Source of the DNA: Granulicella sp.
GTDB lineage: Bacteria; Acidobacteriota; Terriglobia; Terriglobales; Acidobacteriaceae
Length of the DNA stretch: 64,000 nt
Assembly (NCBI GenBank): GCA_027450185.1
Contig: DAIDKF010000003.1
Coordinates: 1-64,000, forward strand
Direction: 5' to 3'
Part shown: positions 1-10,329 of the stretch, one piece after another
Numbering within the stretch: the stretch's first letter is position 1
Layout: each line of letters begins with the position of its first letter
Translations under genes and position numbers: made by a program
Notes under the pieces: model-generated
Database searches by the model: none
The model's input: only the letters and a program-made list of their open reading frames with translations
Told to the model about the DNA's origin: nothing

Positions 1-3
1 CAT

Positions 4-594
4 ATGGCAACGCGGGGGCCTGCTCATGCTTTAGCAATGGCGAGCCAGATGGAACAGGGACTCAGCGTGTTGATGCTTTGTCTCTTGCTGTTTGTATGCT
101 TCGCTACTCGTTATCTGGGGCTTACCTACAGGAGTCACATCTTCGGTGTGAGCCTGGGGCTAGGTATCTACGCTGTGACTGAGTTGGTCGAATCCGCTTG
201 GATTACGACCAGAGGTGTGGCGTCGTTTTATTCTCCGGTCTATCTTTTCAGTGCTATCGGGGCCTGTGTGGTGTTGTTGACGTGGGGGACGTACTTTGCG
301 ATGCCGGTGCCGGAGCGGAAGATGGTTCTGCTGCCGACGACTTCTCCGTTCTTCCTGTGGAACCGCATCTCGGAGGCGCTGGGCGATGAGCCGGGGTTTG
401 TTGCCATTGCGGGCTTCAAGCCGGATATGCTGGCACCCGCGGAGTTGACCGCGTTTATGGCTGGCTCGCGGAGTGCGAAGGAGCGGGAGTTGGAGCGTGA
501 GCACGCGGCGCGTGATGAGCGCGAGGCGGAGATTGCGAGCGCGAGCGCTGCGCAGCAGGCCATGGGCATCCATCAAGTAGCCATGCAGCGGTAG
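4..594 (+). CDS. Hypothetical membrane protein (5' end may extend beyond the window)
   Basis: ORF with several hydrophobic N-terminal segments and a charged C-terminus; starts at the window edge. Confidence 0.6.
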   Translation: MATRGPAHALAMASQMEQGLSVLMLCLLLFVCFATRYLGLTYRSHIFGVSLGLGIYAVTELVESAWITTRGVASFYSPVYLFSAIGACVVLLTWGTYFAMPVPERKMVLLPTTSPFFLWNRISEALGDEPGFVAIAGFKPDMLAPAELTAFMAGSRSAKERELEREHAARDEREAEIASASAAQQAMGIHQVAMQR

Positions 595-603
595 CGGTGT
601 TCG

Positions 604-1800
604 ATGGAGCCTGTAACGCATCTGCTTACGGGCGCTTGTCTGTCGCGAGCGGGGCTCAATCGCCGTGCGGCTTATGCCACGCTGACGATGGTGGTGGCGG
701 CGGAGTTTCCCGATATCGATACGCTGTGGGCGCTGCGCGGACCGGTTGAGGGGTTTCAGCACCATCGAGGAATTACACATGCATTTCTGGGGCTGCCACT
801 CGAGGCGGCCCTGATTGTGGGTGGGGTGTATGCGTGGCATCGGTGGCGGGTGGGGAGAGCAAGTACACGAACAACGGCGGCAGGCACTGCGGTGGTGAAG
901 GCGTTGACGGCGGCTCCGGTGCGTTGGGGAGTGCTGTATGGGCTGGCGCTGGTGGCGCTGCTGAGCCATCTGCTGCTGGACTACACGAATAACTACGGAC
1001 TGAGGCCGTTCTTTCCGTTCGATGACCGATGGTATGCGGCGTCGATTGTGTTCATCTTCGATCCGGTGATGTTTGCGCTGCTGGTGGGAGCGCTGGTTGC
1101 GCCGTCGCTGTTTGGGATGGTGAGCGCGGAGGTGGGCGCGAAGAAACAGCCGTTTGCGGCGCGGGGATGGGCGATTGCAGCGTTGCTGGGCGTGGTGGCG
1201 TGGTGGGGATTGCGCAGCGTGGAGCATGCGCGCGCGGTGCAGATGGCCATGACGCAGAGCATTCCAGCGCCGGCGGAGAGTGCTGGCGCCTGGCCTCCAA
1301 ATCAGGACAGTTTGACAATCTCAGGACAGGCCAAGGTGCACTCCGATGCGCCGATGGAGACTGTGCCGGTGTACTTGCAGGCGCAGCGGGCGTTGGCGAG
1401 CCCTGATCCGCTGAGTCCGTTTCGATGGTCGGCGGTGATGGACTTTGGACCGGTGTATCAGTTGGCGGCGGTGGACACGCTGGGCGGAACGGTGACGATG
1501 GGGGCGACGACGTATCCGAAGCCGGGGCGCAGCGCGGTGGTGCTGGCGGCGGAGATGAGCAAGCTGGGGCGGGCGTATATGGACTGGTCGCCGATGCCGA
1601 TTGTGCAGGTGACGGAAACAGACAGTGGGCCGATGGCGGGCCGCGATGGGACGGTGGAACAGGTGGTGTCGTTTCGCGATCCGCGGTTTATGGGCGGGTG
1701 GCTGAGCGGTGCGGGATGGCAGCCGCTGATGGGGACGGTGGAGATGGATGCGGCGGGGAGGGTGGTGCGCCAGTCGATGGATGGGCGCGTGGAGCCGTAG
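604..1800 (+). CDS. YdjM/DUF457-type metal-dependent hydrolase, membrane protein
   Basis: N-terminus MEPVTHLLTGACLSRAG...EFPDIDTL...HHRGITHAFLG typical of the family; multiple TM segments. Confidence 0.75.
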   Translation: MEPVTHLLTGACLSRAGLNRRAAYATLTMVVAAEFPDIDTLWALRGPVEGFQHHRGITHAFLGLPLEAALIVGGVYAWHRWRVGRASTRTTAAGTAVVKALTAAPVRWGVLYGLALVALLSHLLLDYTNNYGLRPFFPFDDRWYAASIVFIFDPVMFALLVGALVAPSLFGMVSAEVGAKKQPFAARGWAIAALLGVVAWWGLRSVEHARAVQMAMTQSIPAPAESAGAWPPNQDSLTISGQAKVHSDAPMETVPVYLQAQRALASPDPLSPFRWSAVMDFGPVYQLAAVDTLGGTVTMGATTYPKPGRSAVVLAAEMSKLGRAYMDWSPMPIVQVTETDSGPMAGRDGTVEQVVSFRDPRFMGGWLSGAGWQPLMGTVEMDAAGRVVRQSMDGRVEP

Positions 1801-1931
1801 CGGCTTGGGTGGCGGAGAGAGTTTGATGGGGTGAAAGTGCTTCTGCTGACGAGCGCTGGGGCTCAGGCTACAATCGTGGAGAGCGGTAGCAGTGCGTCGC
1901 CGCGAACCCCAGCTACGAAGGCTAAACCATC

Positions 1932-2483
1932 ATGCCAGCAATTGTTGTTCTACTCTTAGCCGCTTTGAGCCGCCTTCTGCCGCACGTCTTCCATAATCTT
2001 GCGTTCAACTTTACGGCGGTGGGCGCCGGACTGCTGTTCTTCGGCTCACGCAGGCCGCGCTGGCAGACGGTGCTGGCGGTTGCGGTGATGGCGCTGATGG
2101 ATGTCTACCTGACGACGAAGGTGTATGGGTACGCGTTTCACCTGAGCGGCTATGTGACGACCTGGGTGTGGTATGGGGCGGTGTGTTTGATGGGCAGTGT
2201 GCTGCTGCGTAAGGTGACGGCGCTGCGGGTGGCCGGCGGGGTGCTGGCCTCGGCGACGAGCTTCTTCCTGCTGAGCAACTTCATGGTGTGGATGGGCGGC
2301 GGGAGCATGGTGATGTATCCGCACAGTGCGGTGGGGCTGGTGAGCTGCTATGCGGCGGCGCTGCCGTTCTATGGGAACGATCTGATGTCGACAGGTTTGT
2401 TCGCAGCGGCGTTCTTTGGGCTGCCGGTGCTGGCGACGCGGATGGCGGAGTGGATGCAGCCGGAGCATGGGGCAGTAGCGTAG
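1932..2483 (+). CDS. Small integral membrane protein (DUF6580-like)
   Basis: Hydrophobic 183-aa ORF; N-terminus RLLPHVFHNLAFNFTAVGAGLLFFG resembles this family. Confidence 0.55.
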   Translation: MPAIVVLLLAALSRLLPHVFHNLAFNFTAVGAGLLFFGSRRPRWQTVLAVAVMALMDVYLTTKVYGYAFHLSGYVTTWVWYGAVCLMGSVLLRKVTALRVAGGVLASATSFFLLSNFMVWMGGGSMVMYPHSAVGLVSCYAAALPFYGNDLMSTGLFAAAFFGLPVLATRMAEWMQPEHGAVA

Positions 2484-2507
2484 ACGCTGCGAAGAGGATG
2501 GATGGAG

Positions 2508-2532
2508 GGCCGCGCCGGGTGCGCGGCCTTTG
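2508..2532 (+). terminator. Rho-independent terminator
   Basis: GGCCGCGC-CGGGT-GCGCGGCC followed by TTTGTCTT just after the stop at 2483. Confidence 0.7.
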
Positions 2533-2546
2533 TCTTGGGTGCGGGA

Positions 2547-3194
2547 TTATTCGCAGGAGGGGGTGTTGCCCTTGCGGCTGTCGAAGACCATGCGGACGAT
2601 GTAGAAGACCAGCGCGAGGAGGACGGCTGCGGCGAGGCTCAGGATCACGCGGCGGTGGCCGTGCAGGAGATGCCTGTAGGTGTGGACGATGGTGGGGCCG
2701 AACCAGATGAGAAGCAGCGACCAACTGAGGAACTGAACGAGTTTGCCGAGGAAGGTTGCCAGAACGAAGGGCAGGGACTTCATCTCAAAGACACCGGCGG
2801 CGAACTGGATGACTTTGAGCGGCGTGGGCGGAGGGCCCATGGACGGGATCAGGATGGCGAGAAACTCCTGACGCTCGAAGCGGTCGCGCAGTTGCTCGTA
2901 ACGCTTGCGATCGATGCGCTTCATCAGGAAGAGCTCTCCACCGGCACGGCCAATGAAGAAGGGGACCAGAGAGCCGAGCGCGGCAGCGGCGGCACCCACC
3001 AGGCTGTAAACGATGAAGAGGCTGTGGTTGGCCTTGACGTATACGGTGAGAACGCCGTCGAGGCCGCCGGGGATGGGAATCAGCGCGGAGTCGATGAGGG
3101 CGAGGCCGGCGACGCCCCAGATGCCGAGGGGAATGAGGAAGGCCAGCAGGAGTGCGGAGAACTTATGCAAAAGAACGATGGGATGCAGTTTCAC
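2547..3194 (-). CDS. VTT/DedA-like membrane protein
   Basis: 215-aa ORF with TM segments, GRAGGELFLMKRID and PSMGPPPTPLKVIQFAAGVF motifs. Confidence 0.6.
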   Translation of the reverse strand: MKLHPIVLLHKFSALLLAFLIPLGIWGVAGLALIDSALIPIPGGLDGVLTVYVKANHSLFIVYSLVGAAAAALGSLVPFFIGRAGGELFLMKRIDRKRYEQLRDRFERQEFLAILIPSMGPPPTPLKVIQFAAGVFEMKSLPFVLATFLGKLVQFLSWSLLLIWFGPTIVHTYRHLLHGHRRVILSLAAAVLLALVFYIVRMVFDSRKGNTPSCE

Positions 3195-3206
3195 GGAATC
3201 TTCATT

Positions 3207-3716
3207 CTATCGTTCGCGAGTATGTGCTGTGTGGCCTGCGAGGAGATCGAGGGCGTGGGGCAGGAGCGGAAGGACGGCTCGCAGGGAACTTTCAGCTCCT
3301 TCCGGGCTGCCGGGGAGATTGATAATAAGGCAGTTAGAGGCGATACCGGATACGCCGCGGCTGAGGGCGGCGAAGGGAGTGCGGGTGGCGCCGTCCTGGC
3401 GGATGAGTTCGGCGAGGCCGGGGACGAGGCGGGTGCAGACGGCGAGTGTGGCTTCGGGGGTGATGTCGCGGGCGGCGAGGCCGGTGCCGCCAGTGGTGAG
3501 GACCAGCGAAGCGCGGGAGGCTGCGGCGTGCAGCGCGGGGATGAGCTGCGCGGTCTCGTCGGGGAGGGTGAGCGCGTCGATGATCTGGGCGCCAGCCTGG
3601 GTGAGGAGATGGGCGAGGGCGGGGCCGGAGAGGTCGGTCTGTGTGCCGGCGAAGCAGCGGTCGCTGACGGTGAGGATGATGGCGGTGCGGCCGGCGAGAG
3701 ACTTGGGGGACGGCAT
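3207..3716 (-). CDS. MogA/MoaB family molybdenum cofactor biosynthesis protein
   Basis: [21 protein letters not shown] and [20 protein letters not shown] motifs. Confidence 0.85.
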   Translation of the reverse strand: MPSPKSLAGRTAIILTVSDRCFAGTQTDLSGPALAHLLTQAGAQIIDALTLPDETAQLIPALHAAASRASLVLTTGGTGLAARDITPEATLAVCTRLVPGLAELIRQDGATRTPFAALSRGVSGIASNCLIINLPGSPEGAESSLRAVLPLLPHALDLLAGHTAHTRER

Positions 3717-3852
3717 AGATCAAGAATAACTGCGGGTGGGCGGAATCGTTCCAAAGATGAGAAAATAGACAGGCCAGCGTCTTTTTGGTCTGGCGATTGG
3801 TCGCGGTGCGCAACCTTGGCAGCGGCTGGTCCGTCACAGACTAAACGACCCG

Positions 3853-4995
3853 ATGCAGCCAACACCCCCACAGATCGATCCCGAGTCCCCGCGCGCCGAA
3901 CCTGAGACCCCGCAAGATGGGGCCGCTTCAAGCGGCGCAGGGAAGCTCGCTACAGACGCGGCCACGCAAGCCGGAGAGGCTGCGGAGTCCGGTGCGGTGC
4001 TGTCGGTGGTGCCGCATGAGGCAAAGAGCGGGGTGGTATCTGCGCCGGTTCGGATTCGCACGAATCGCTATGGCGACCTGGAGGAACATGAACTCATCCG
4101 GCTGCTGGACACGATTGAGGATGAGCGTGCACGCGGACGGTTTCGCGAGTCGATCTACATCTCGATGTTTGTGTGGATTGCGATTGCGTGGGTGCTGTTT
4201 TATGGGCCGAAGTATCTGTGGCACTCTCCGCAACTGATCACCCCGACAACCGCGCTGCAGCAGCAGGCGCTGGTGCAGTTGAATGCGCCGCGGCTGCCGC
4301 ACCGGGCGGTTTCGCCGCCACCGAAGATCGACAAGGGAACGCTGGCGAAGCTGCGCGCGATGGAGCCGAAGCCGCTGCCAGCCCCGGTTGCACCGCCGCC
4401 GCCGCCACCTGCGCCTGCGGCGATGACGCCGACGCCTCCGGTTCCGGCTCCGCAGATGCCCTTGCCGACAGCCCCGAAGCCGCATGTGGCGGAGCCCGAA
4501 CCCAATGCGCCGCTGCCGCAGGCCCCGAGCCGTCCAATCTTCAACACGCCTTCGACCGCGAGCGACAATCTACGTCAGGCCATGCGTGGATCGGAGGGTG
4601 CGGGGAGCGATCGCAGCCTGGGCATACAGGGTGGTGGTGGCGGCACCAAGCTGGGCCAGGGCGTTGACATCCTCTCGGATAGGCAGGGAGTTGACTTCCA
4701 GCCGTATCTGCAACGGATCCTGCGCGAGATCTATCAGCAGTGGATTCCGCTGATCCCTGAAGAGGCGCGGCCTCCGCTGCGCAAACAGGGTACGACGCAG
4801 ATTCGCTTTACGATCAATGCGGATGGAACGATTGCAGCGATGCACCTGGATGGATCGAGCCATGACGATGCGCTGAACCGTGCGGCGTGGGGATCGATTA
4901 CAGGCGTGGGACAGTTTCCGCCGCTGCCGAAGCAGTTCCACGGACCGAACCTGGAGCTGCGCATTCATTATCTGGTCAATCAGGACACGGAGTAG
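3853..4995 (+). CDS. TonB-like energy transducer protein
   Basis: One TM, Pro-rich linker (PPPPPPAPAAMTPTPPVPAP), C-terminal TonB-like domain (TTQIRFTINADGTIAAMHLDGSSHDDALNRAA). Confidence 0.7.
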   Translation: MQPTPPQIDPESPRAEPETPQDGAASSGAGKLATDAATQAGEAAESGAVLSVVPHEAKSGVVSAPVRIRTNRYGDLEEHELIRLLDTIEDERARGRFRESIYISMFVWIAIAWVLFYGPKYLWHSPQLITPTTALQQQALVQLNAPRLPHRAVSPPPKIDKGTLAKLRAMEPKPLPAPVAPPPPPPAPAAMTPTPPVPAPQMPLPTAPKPHVAEPEPNAPLPQAPSRPIFNTPSTASDNLRQAMRGSEGAGSDRSLGIQGGGGGTKLGQGVDILSDRQGVDFQPYLQRILREIYQQWIPLIPEEARPPLRKQGTTQIRFTINADGTIAAMHLDGSSHDDALNRAAWGSITGVGQFPPLPKQFHGPNLELRIHYLVNQDTE

Positions 4996-5000
4996 CGGCG

Positions 5001-5237
5001 ATGCAGGGCTCTCAGCCAGGCGACGAGCAACGCGCAGCACCACCGCAGCGGCCGCCGCTGACCCCGGAGTTTCTGCGCGAGCGCGCGGAGTACGAACAGT
5101 ATCGCAGGCAGCGGGAGGCGATCGAGCGCAGAAGCATGGTGCGTGGATTGATCCTGCTGGCGGTGGTGGTGCTGCTTGGAAGCATGGTGCGCGCAGGGTT
5201 GGATAGGGTGTTTGTGCAGGGCTGGTGGAAACCTTAG
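5001..5237 (+). CDS. Small single-TM hypothetical protein
   Basis: ATG at 5001 gives MQGSQPGDEQ...MVRGLILLAVVVLLGSMVRAGLDRVF; sits between the TonB-like gene and miaA. Confidence 0.55.
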   Translation: MQGSQPGDEQRAAPPQRPPLTPEFLRERAEYEQYRRQREAIERRSMVRGLILLAVVVLLGSMVRAGLDRVFVQGWWKP

Positions 5238-6283
5238 CTTCCGCCACCACTGCGGAGAGAGAGGCGCCGCACGCAACGCAGGAGAACGAGAACGTGCCGG
5301 AGAATTGGGTGACGGAGCGCGGAGAGAATGAGTGTCCGCTGCTGGTGGTGGCGGGGCCGACGGCGAGCGGGAAGACGGCGCTGGCGCTGCGGCTCGGCGA
5401 AGAGTTGGGCGGCGAGATTGTGAGCTGCGACTCGGTTGCGGTCTATCGGCTGATGGAGATTGGCGCGGCCAAGCCGACGCCGGAAGAACGCGCACGCGTC
5501 ACCCATCATTGCATCGATTTGTATTGGCCGGATGAGGCGTGTACGGCGGGCGACTATGCGCGGCATGCGCGTGAGGCCCTTGCGGGGATCCGCGAGCGCG
5601 GACGGATTCCGATTGTTGCGGGCGGGACGGGGTTGTATCTGCGTGCGCTGCTGGAGGGACTGGCGCCCGCACCGCAGCGCGATGAGGTGCTGCGCTCGCG
5701 GCTGCGGGAGCGTGTGACGCGTAGGGGATCGGCGTGGCTGCATCGCGTGCTGCGACGGCTCGATCCACGCGCCGCGGAGTTGATCCATGCCAATGATGTG
5801 CCGAAACTGATTCGCAGTATTGAGGTGACGTTGGCGGCACGGCAGCCGCAGACCGAGCAGTGGCAGGCGGGACGCGATGCGCTGCGCGGGTATCGCGTGC
5901 TACAGATGGGACTTGCACCGACGGCTTCCAAAGAGATGCGCGAGAGGCTGTATGCGCGTATCAACGACCGCGCGGCGGAGATGTTCGAGCGTGGATTGAT
6001 GGCGGAGACGGAGATGCTGCGCGAGCGATTCGGCGATGAGTGCCGTGCGCTTGGAGCGTTGGGCTATGCGCAGGCCATGGCCGTGCTGCGCGGCGAGATG
6101 ACGTTGGATGCGGCGTTGGCTGCGGCCCAGCAGGGGCATCGCAATTATGCCAAGCGGCAGGGAACATGGTTTCGGCGCGAGGCCGCGATGCGATGGCTGC
6201 CGGGCTTTGGCGATGATGCGGCGGTGCAGGAAGAGGCGTTGGCATTGGCGCGCGAGTTGATGACGGGAGGCCGCGCTGCATGA
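5225..6283 (+). CDS. miaA: tRNA dimethylallyltransferase
   Basis: VVAGPTASGKTALALRLGEELGGEIVSCDSVAVYRLMEIGAAKP P-loop and substrate motifs; true start may be internal. Confidence 0.93.
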   Translation: METLASATTAEREAPHATQENENVPENWVTERGENECPLLVVAGPTASGKTALALRLGEELGGEIVSCDSVAVYRLMEIGAAKPTPEERARVTHHCIDLYWPDEACTAGDYARHAREALAGIRERGRIPIVAGGTGLYLRALLEGLAPAPQRDEVLRSRLRERVTRRGSAWLHRVLRRLDPRAAELIHANDVPKLIRSIEVTLAARQPQTEQWQAGRDALRGYRVLQMGLAPTASKEMRERLYARINDRAAEMFERGLMAETEMLRERFGDECRALGALGYAQAMAVLRGEMTLDAALAAAQQGHRNYAKRQGTWFRREAAMRWLPGFGDDAAVQEEALALARELMTGGRAA

Positions 6284-6657
6284 ATGGTGTGCGGATCGAC
6301 AAGTGGCTGTGGGCGGCGAGGTTCTTCAAGACGCGGGCGCTGGCGTCGAGGGCATGCGAGCTGGGACGCGTGCAGTCGAATGGTGTGGTGGCCAAGGCAG
6401 CGCGAGAGGTGCGCACGGGCGACCTGCTGCAGGTTCGCAATGAAGGCGGGGATTTTGTGATCGAGGTGCTGACGCTGAGCGAGATACGTGGGCCAGCGGC
6501 CGCTGCGCAGGGGCTGTATCGCGAGACGGACGAGAGCAAGGCGGCGCGGGCGAAGGTGGCCGAAGAGCGCAAGGCAATGTTTGCGGCGGAGGCTGCGCCA
6601 GCAAGCAGACCGTCGAAGCGCGATCGGCGCGAGATCAACCGGTTTCGCGGACGGTGA
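6280..6657 (+). CDS. S4 domain RNA-binding protein (Hsp15/HslR-like)
   Basis: MNGVRIDKWLWAARFFKTRALASRACELGRVQSNG S4 motif. Confidence 0.85.
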   Translation: MNGVRIDKWLWAARFFKTRALASRACELGRVQSNGVVAKAAREVRTGDLLQVRNEGGDFVIEVLTLSEIRGPAAAAQGLYRETDESKAARAKVAEERKAMFAAEAAPASRPSKRDRREINRFRGR

Positions 6658-6681
6658 GGCTGCGGCGTCAGGGCTGTGGTA

Positions 6682-7851
6682 TCAGGGCTGTGGTGTCGAG
6701 GCGCCGCCGTTGGCGTTGACCCAGTAGCCGTCGCGGGCTTCGACGGAGAGCTTGGAGGCGTCGCGCAGCTTCAGCACGATGGTGTGAAAGCCGGGCGTGG
6801 GCAACTGCGGCTGGAAGGTTAGCACGTAGCGGTTTGGAATGTGGTTGGCGATGGTCAGCAGGTCGTGGTCGAGCGTCTTCACGTTCTTGAACTTGAAGTA
6901 CTCGCCGCCGGTGAGATGCGCGACGGACTCGGAGATGTTGCGGCGAAGGGCGTGGCGCGCGGCGATCTCGGCGAGATGGGCAAGCCGTAACGGCGGAAGA
7001 AGTTCTTCGACGCAGTTCAGATCCTGCGAGCCAACGCTCTCGGTGGGCTTGATGGGATTGCCGTCGGCGTCTTTGCCGAGGTCGCGGCTGAAGCAGCCGT
7101 GCTGGGGCCCGGGCTCGTCGGAATTGAACTTGGCGGCCTCGCTGCCTTCGTCGGTGCCGGTGGTGTGGAAGCCGACACTGTAGATGACGGTGTTGGTGTC
7201 GCTGATGGCGCGCAGAGCGTCGACCAGCGGGGTTTGGCTGCCGTTGTCGGTGGTCTGCGAGAGCAGCAGGATGGCGCGGCGATAGGTGGTGGGCTGCTGG
7301 CTGAGCAGGTTGACGGCGAAGGTGATGGCGTCGAGGACAGCAGCCTTGTTGTCGCCGGGATCGAGGATGTCGAGGGAGTGGGAGATGAAGGCGAGATTGG
7401 GCGTGAAGCCGTGCAGCAGGATGGGGGTGCTGTCGAAACCTACGACTGCAACCTCATGCTGAATGCCGCCGAGCATGTTGTCGAGCATGGGCTCGAGGCC
7501 CTGATACTGGTCGAGATGAACGGCAGCGTCGCCGCCGGTTTGCACGATGACGACCATGGCAAGCGGCTGGCCGCCGGTATTCTGCTCAAGGCGAAGTTTC
7601 TGCTCGACACCGTCATCGGTGAGGATGAAGTCCTTGGCCTGAAGGGTATAGACGAGCTCTCCCGATTTGTTGCGGACCAGTGCCGGAACCACGACCAGAT
7701 TGGATCTGACCGTGATGGTGTTCAGGGGCAAACTCGATTCGGTGGCCGCCTGGGCGTCGTCCGAAGCCGTGGGGCCTGGCGAGGTGGAGGCGGGCGCCTG
7801 TGCAAGGGCGACGGACGCGGCGAAGAACACGAGAGCGGCGAGGGGCTTCAT
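6682..7851 (-). CDS. VWA domain-containing protein, acidobacterial TIGR03436-like
   Basis: Signal peptide; FILTDDGVEQKLRLEQNTGGQPLAMVVIVQTGGD and YVLTFQPQLPTPGFHTIVLKLRD. Confidence 0.8.
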   Translation of the reverse strand: MKPLAALVFFAASVALAQAPASTSPGPTASDDAQAATESSLPLNTITVRSNLVVVPALVRNKSGELVYTLQAKDFILTDDGVEQKLRLEQNTGGQPLAMVVIVQTGGDAAVHLDQYQGLEPMLDNMLGGIQHEVAVVGFDSTPILLHGFTPNLAFISHSLDILDPGDNKAAVLDAITFAVNLLSQQPTTYRRAILLLSQTTDNGSQTPLVDALRAISDTNTVIYSVGFHTTGTDEGSEAAKFNSDEPGPQHGCFSRDLGKDADGNPIKPTESVGSQDLNCVEELLPPLRLAHLAEIAARHALRRNISESVAHLTGGEYFKFKNVKTLDHDLLTIANHIPNRYVLTFQPQLPTPGFHTIVLKLRDASKLSVEARDGYWVNANGGASTPQP

Positions 7852-8018
7852 AGTGGAGGGTAGGGCCTGTGGTTATGGATTCATTGCCAGTGTACCTGTG
7901 AAGGTTGGACGAGGCAGAAGCGCGGACGTTGCAGAGGGCCGTTGCGGCACCAACGAGAAGCGGCCCATCGTGAGGATGAGCCGCTCTGGCATGCGTGGGA
8001 GGTGATGCGTCGATGTGG

Positions 8019-8933
8019 CTACGGATTGTGCACGATGAGCGGATCTGCGAGGCGGAAGTGGACGACGGATTCGGCGGGAATGTTGATGTCGCTGTTGCCG
8101 GTGAGGCCGGCGATTGCGGTACCAGTGCCAGCGCCTGCTGCGGCGCCGATAGCCAGGCCGACACCGCCTGTAGCGAGGCCGCCGATAAGCATGCCTGCGC
8201 CCGTCATGCCGCCGATGATGGCAGCGGAGCGACGTCCCTTGCCGCGCTTGGTCTGAACATTATCGCGGGTATCGATCGGGTACTCATAGCCGCCGAGGGT
8301 CATGGAGGTAAGCCGCAGTTCAAGGAAGGAGCGTCCTTTGAAATGACCGCGGCGATGAGCTTCATCGACACGGCCTGCGACCTCGGTGCCGCGCGGAATG
8401 ACGACGGAGCCGTTGCTGACGATGGGCTCGACCACGTTGCCGTTGAAGTGGTCTCCGGCACGGCTGGTCTTGACGCTGATGCGCTGATCGATGCGGATGG
8501 CGAGCTCGGTGCCGGCGGGAATCTGGATGGAGACGGGCGGCGGCTGGTTGGGCTGCATGCCGGGCTGGCCGCCGGGTTGGCCACCTTCGGCGGCGTCAGG
8601 TTGGCCATTGCCGTAGGGCTGCGGCTGCCCATATGAGCCAAGAGGAGTGATTGTGGGGTCTGTGCTGTGCGGCTTGGAGCCGGGTGGCGGCGGGGAGATC
8701 AGCGTCGAAATCGCGGGCTGCTGGCCCTTGGCGTACGGTGGTTGAACGGTCTTGGTCACCGTGTTGCCATCGCTGTCGATGTACTGCACCTGCTGCGGAA
8801 TATTGGTCGAGATGGCTTGCGCCTTGGCCTGGTCGATGGCCTTTTCCTGCTTGCTTGCGCAGCCTGCCAGCAGAATCAGCGCAGTCATCCCTGCGCCTGC
8901 GAGAAGCGTGCGAAGTGTCTTTTGAATTGCCAT
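8019..8933 (-). CDS. Glycine-zipper lipoprotein-like protein
   Basis: ATG at 8933 gives MAIQKTLRTLLAGAGMTALILLAGCASKQ lipobox; C-terminal GGMTGAGMLIGGLATGGVGLAIGAAAGAGTGTA glycine zipper. Confidence 0.65.
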   Translation of the reverse strand: MAIQKTLRTLLAGAGMTALILLAGCASKQEKAIDQAKAQAISTNIPQQVQYIDSDGNTVTKTVQPPYAKGQQPAISTLISPPPPGSKPHSTDPTITPLGSYGQPQPYGNGQPDAAEGGQPGGQPGMQPNQPPPVSIQIPAGTELAIRIDQRISVKTSRAGDHFNGNVVEPIVSNGSVVIPRGTEVAGRVDEAHRRGHFKGRSFLELRLTSMTLGGYEYPIDTRDNVQTKRGKGRRSAAIIGGMTGAGMLIGGLATGGVGLAIGAAAGAGTGTAIAGLTGNSDINIPAESVVHFRLADPLIVHNP

Positions 8934-9062
8934 AAATCTCCTTCCACAACGGTATGTGGCTTGCAAAGGGCGGTGAGTGAAGAAATGTTTCCTCTAAATT
9001 GGATGCAGCCGAGCTGTGGATTACTGCCTGACAAGCAGAGAAAGGTTTAGCATCGAAGCACT

Positions 9063-10301
9063 ATGAGCATCGTGACTACTCCATTGCAAACGACATCGAC
9101 GAAGCGTACACAATTGGCCCACCTGACGGCGCAGTTAGAGGACTTGCGCGCGCGTGGAACCTACTTCAAGCTGCGTGTGCTGGACGATGCGCAGGGGCCG
9201 GTGTGCCACTATGACGGCCGCGAGGTGATCAATCTTGCATCGAATAATTACCTCGGGCTGTGCGACCATCCGAAGCTGCGCGAAGCGGCGATTGCGGCGA
9301 TCGGGAAGTATGGCGTGGGCTCGGGCGCGGTGCGCACCATTGCCGGAACGATGCGGATTCACATGGAGCTTGAAGAGAAGATTGCGCGCTTCAAGGGGGT
9401 CGAGGCGTGCGTGGTGTTTCAATCGGGCTTCACGGCGAATGCGGGAACGGTGTCGAGCATCCTGGGGAAGGACGATTTCATTCTCTCCGACGAGTTGAAT
9501 CACGCCAGCATTATCGACGGAGCGAGGCTCTCTCGCGCCAGGATCAAGGTGTTCCGGCATAAGGACGTGGCCCACGCGGAGGAGTTGTTGAAGGAAATTC
9601 AACACGAATCCGGGCAAAAGCTGGTGATTACCGACGGTGTGTTTTCGATGGACGGGGACATCGGGCCCGTGAGAGCGCTGGCGGAGCTGTGCGACAAGTA
9701 TGGCGCGATCATGATGGTGGACGATGCCCATGCGAGCGGCGTTCTGGGGCGCAACGGGCGCGGCAGCGTGGACCACTTCGGCTGCACGCAGCGGGTGGAT
9801 GTGCAGGTGGGAACGTTGTCAAAGGCCATTGGAGCGCTGGGCGGCTATGTGTGCGGCTCGCGGGATTTGATTGACTACCTCTACCATCGTGCGCGGCCGT
9901 TTTTGTTTTCCACGTCGCATCCGCCGAGTGTTGCGGCGAGCTGCATCGCTGCGTTCGACATCCTGGAGAATGAGCCCGAACGGATCGAGCGGCTATGGGC
10001 GAATACGAAGTATTTTCAGGAGCAGTTGAGGCTGGCGGGATTTGATATCGGCGGCAGGACGACGCCGAAGAGCGAGACGCCGATCACGCCGATCATCATT
10101 GGCGACGGGCGCAAGACGATGGACTACAGCCGGGCACTGTTTGAGCAGGGCCTGATGGCGACCGGGATTGCGTTCCCCACCGTGCCCGAAGGCAAGGCAC
10201 GCGTTCGCTGCATCATGACAAGCGAGCACACCCGCGCGCAGATCGATAAGGCGTTGGAGATTTTGACGAGTACGGCGAAGGGGATGGAGCTGCTGGGATG
10301 A
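9063..10301 (+). CDS. Glycine C-acetyltransferase / 8-amino-7-oxononanoate synthase family
   Basis: NLASNNYLGLCDHPKL, GTMRIHMELEEKIARFKG, VDDAHASGVLGRNGRGS and GTLSKAIGALGGY motifs of alpha-oxoamine synthases (closest to KBL). Confidence 0.88.
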   Translation: MSIVTTPLQTTSTKRTQLAHLTAQLEDLRARGTYFKLRVLDDAQGPVCHYDGREVINLASNNYLGLCDHPKLREAAIAAIGKYGVGSGAVRTIAGTMRIHMELEEKIARFKGVEACVVFQSGFTANAGTVSSILGKDDFILSDELNHASIIDGARLSRARIKVFRHKDVAHAEELLKEIQHESGQKLVITDGVFSMDGDIGPVRALAELCDKYGAIMMVDDAHASGVLGRNGRGSVDHFGCTQRVDVQVGTLSKAIGALGGYVCGSRDLIDYLYHRARPFLFSTSHPPSVAASCIAAFDILENEPERIERLWANTKYFQEQLRLAGFDIGGRTTPKSETPITPIIIGDGRKTMDYSRALFEQGLMATGIAFPTVPEGKARVRCIMTSEHTRAQIDKALEILTSTAKGMELLG

Positions 10302-10329
10302 AAACGTCAGACGCTCTGCGGACTAAACG

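Noticed and set aside
160-1227. 355-aa minus-strand ORF rich in Arg/His
   Set aside because: Antisense shadow of two plausible plus-strand membrane protein genes
2502-3905. 467-aa plus-strand ORF rich in Gly/Glu/Asp
   Set aside because: Antisense of the VTT-like and MoaB-like genes, which have recognisable motifs
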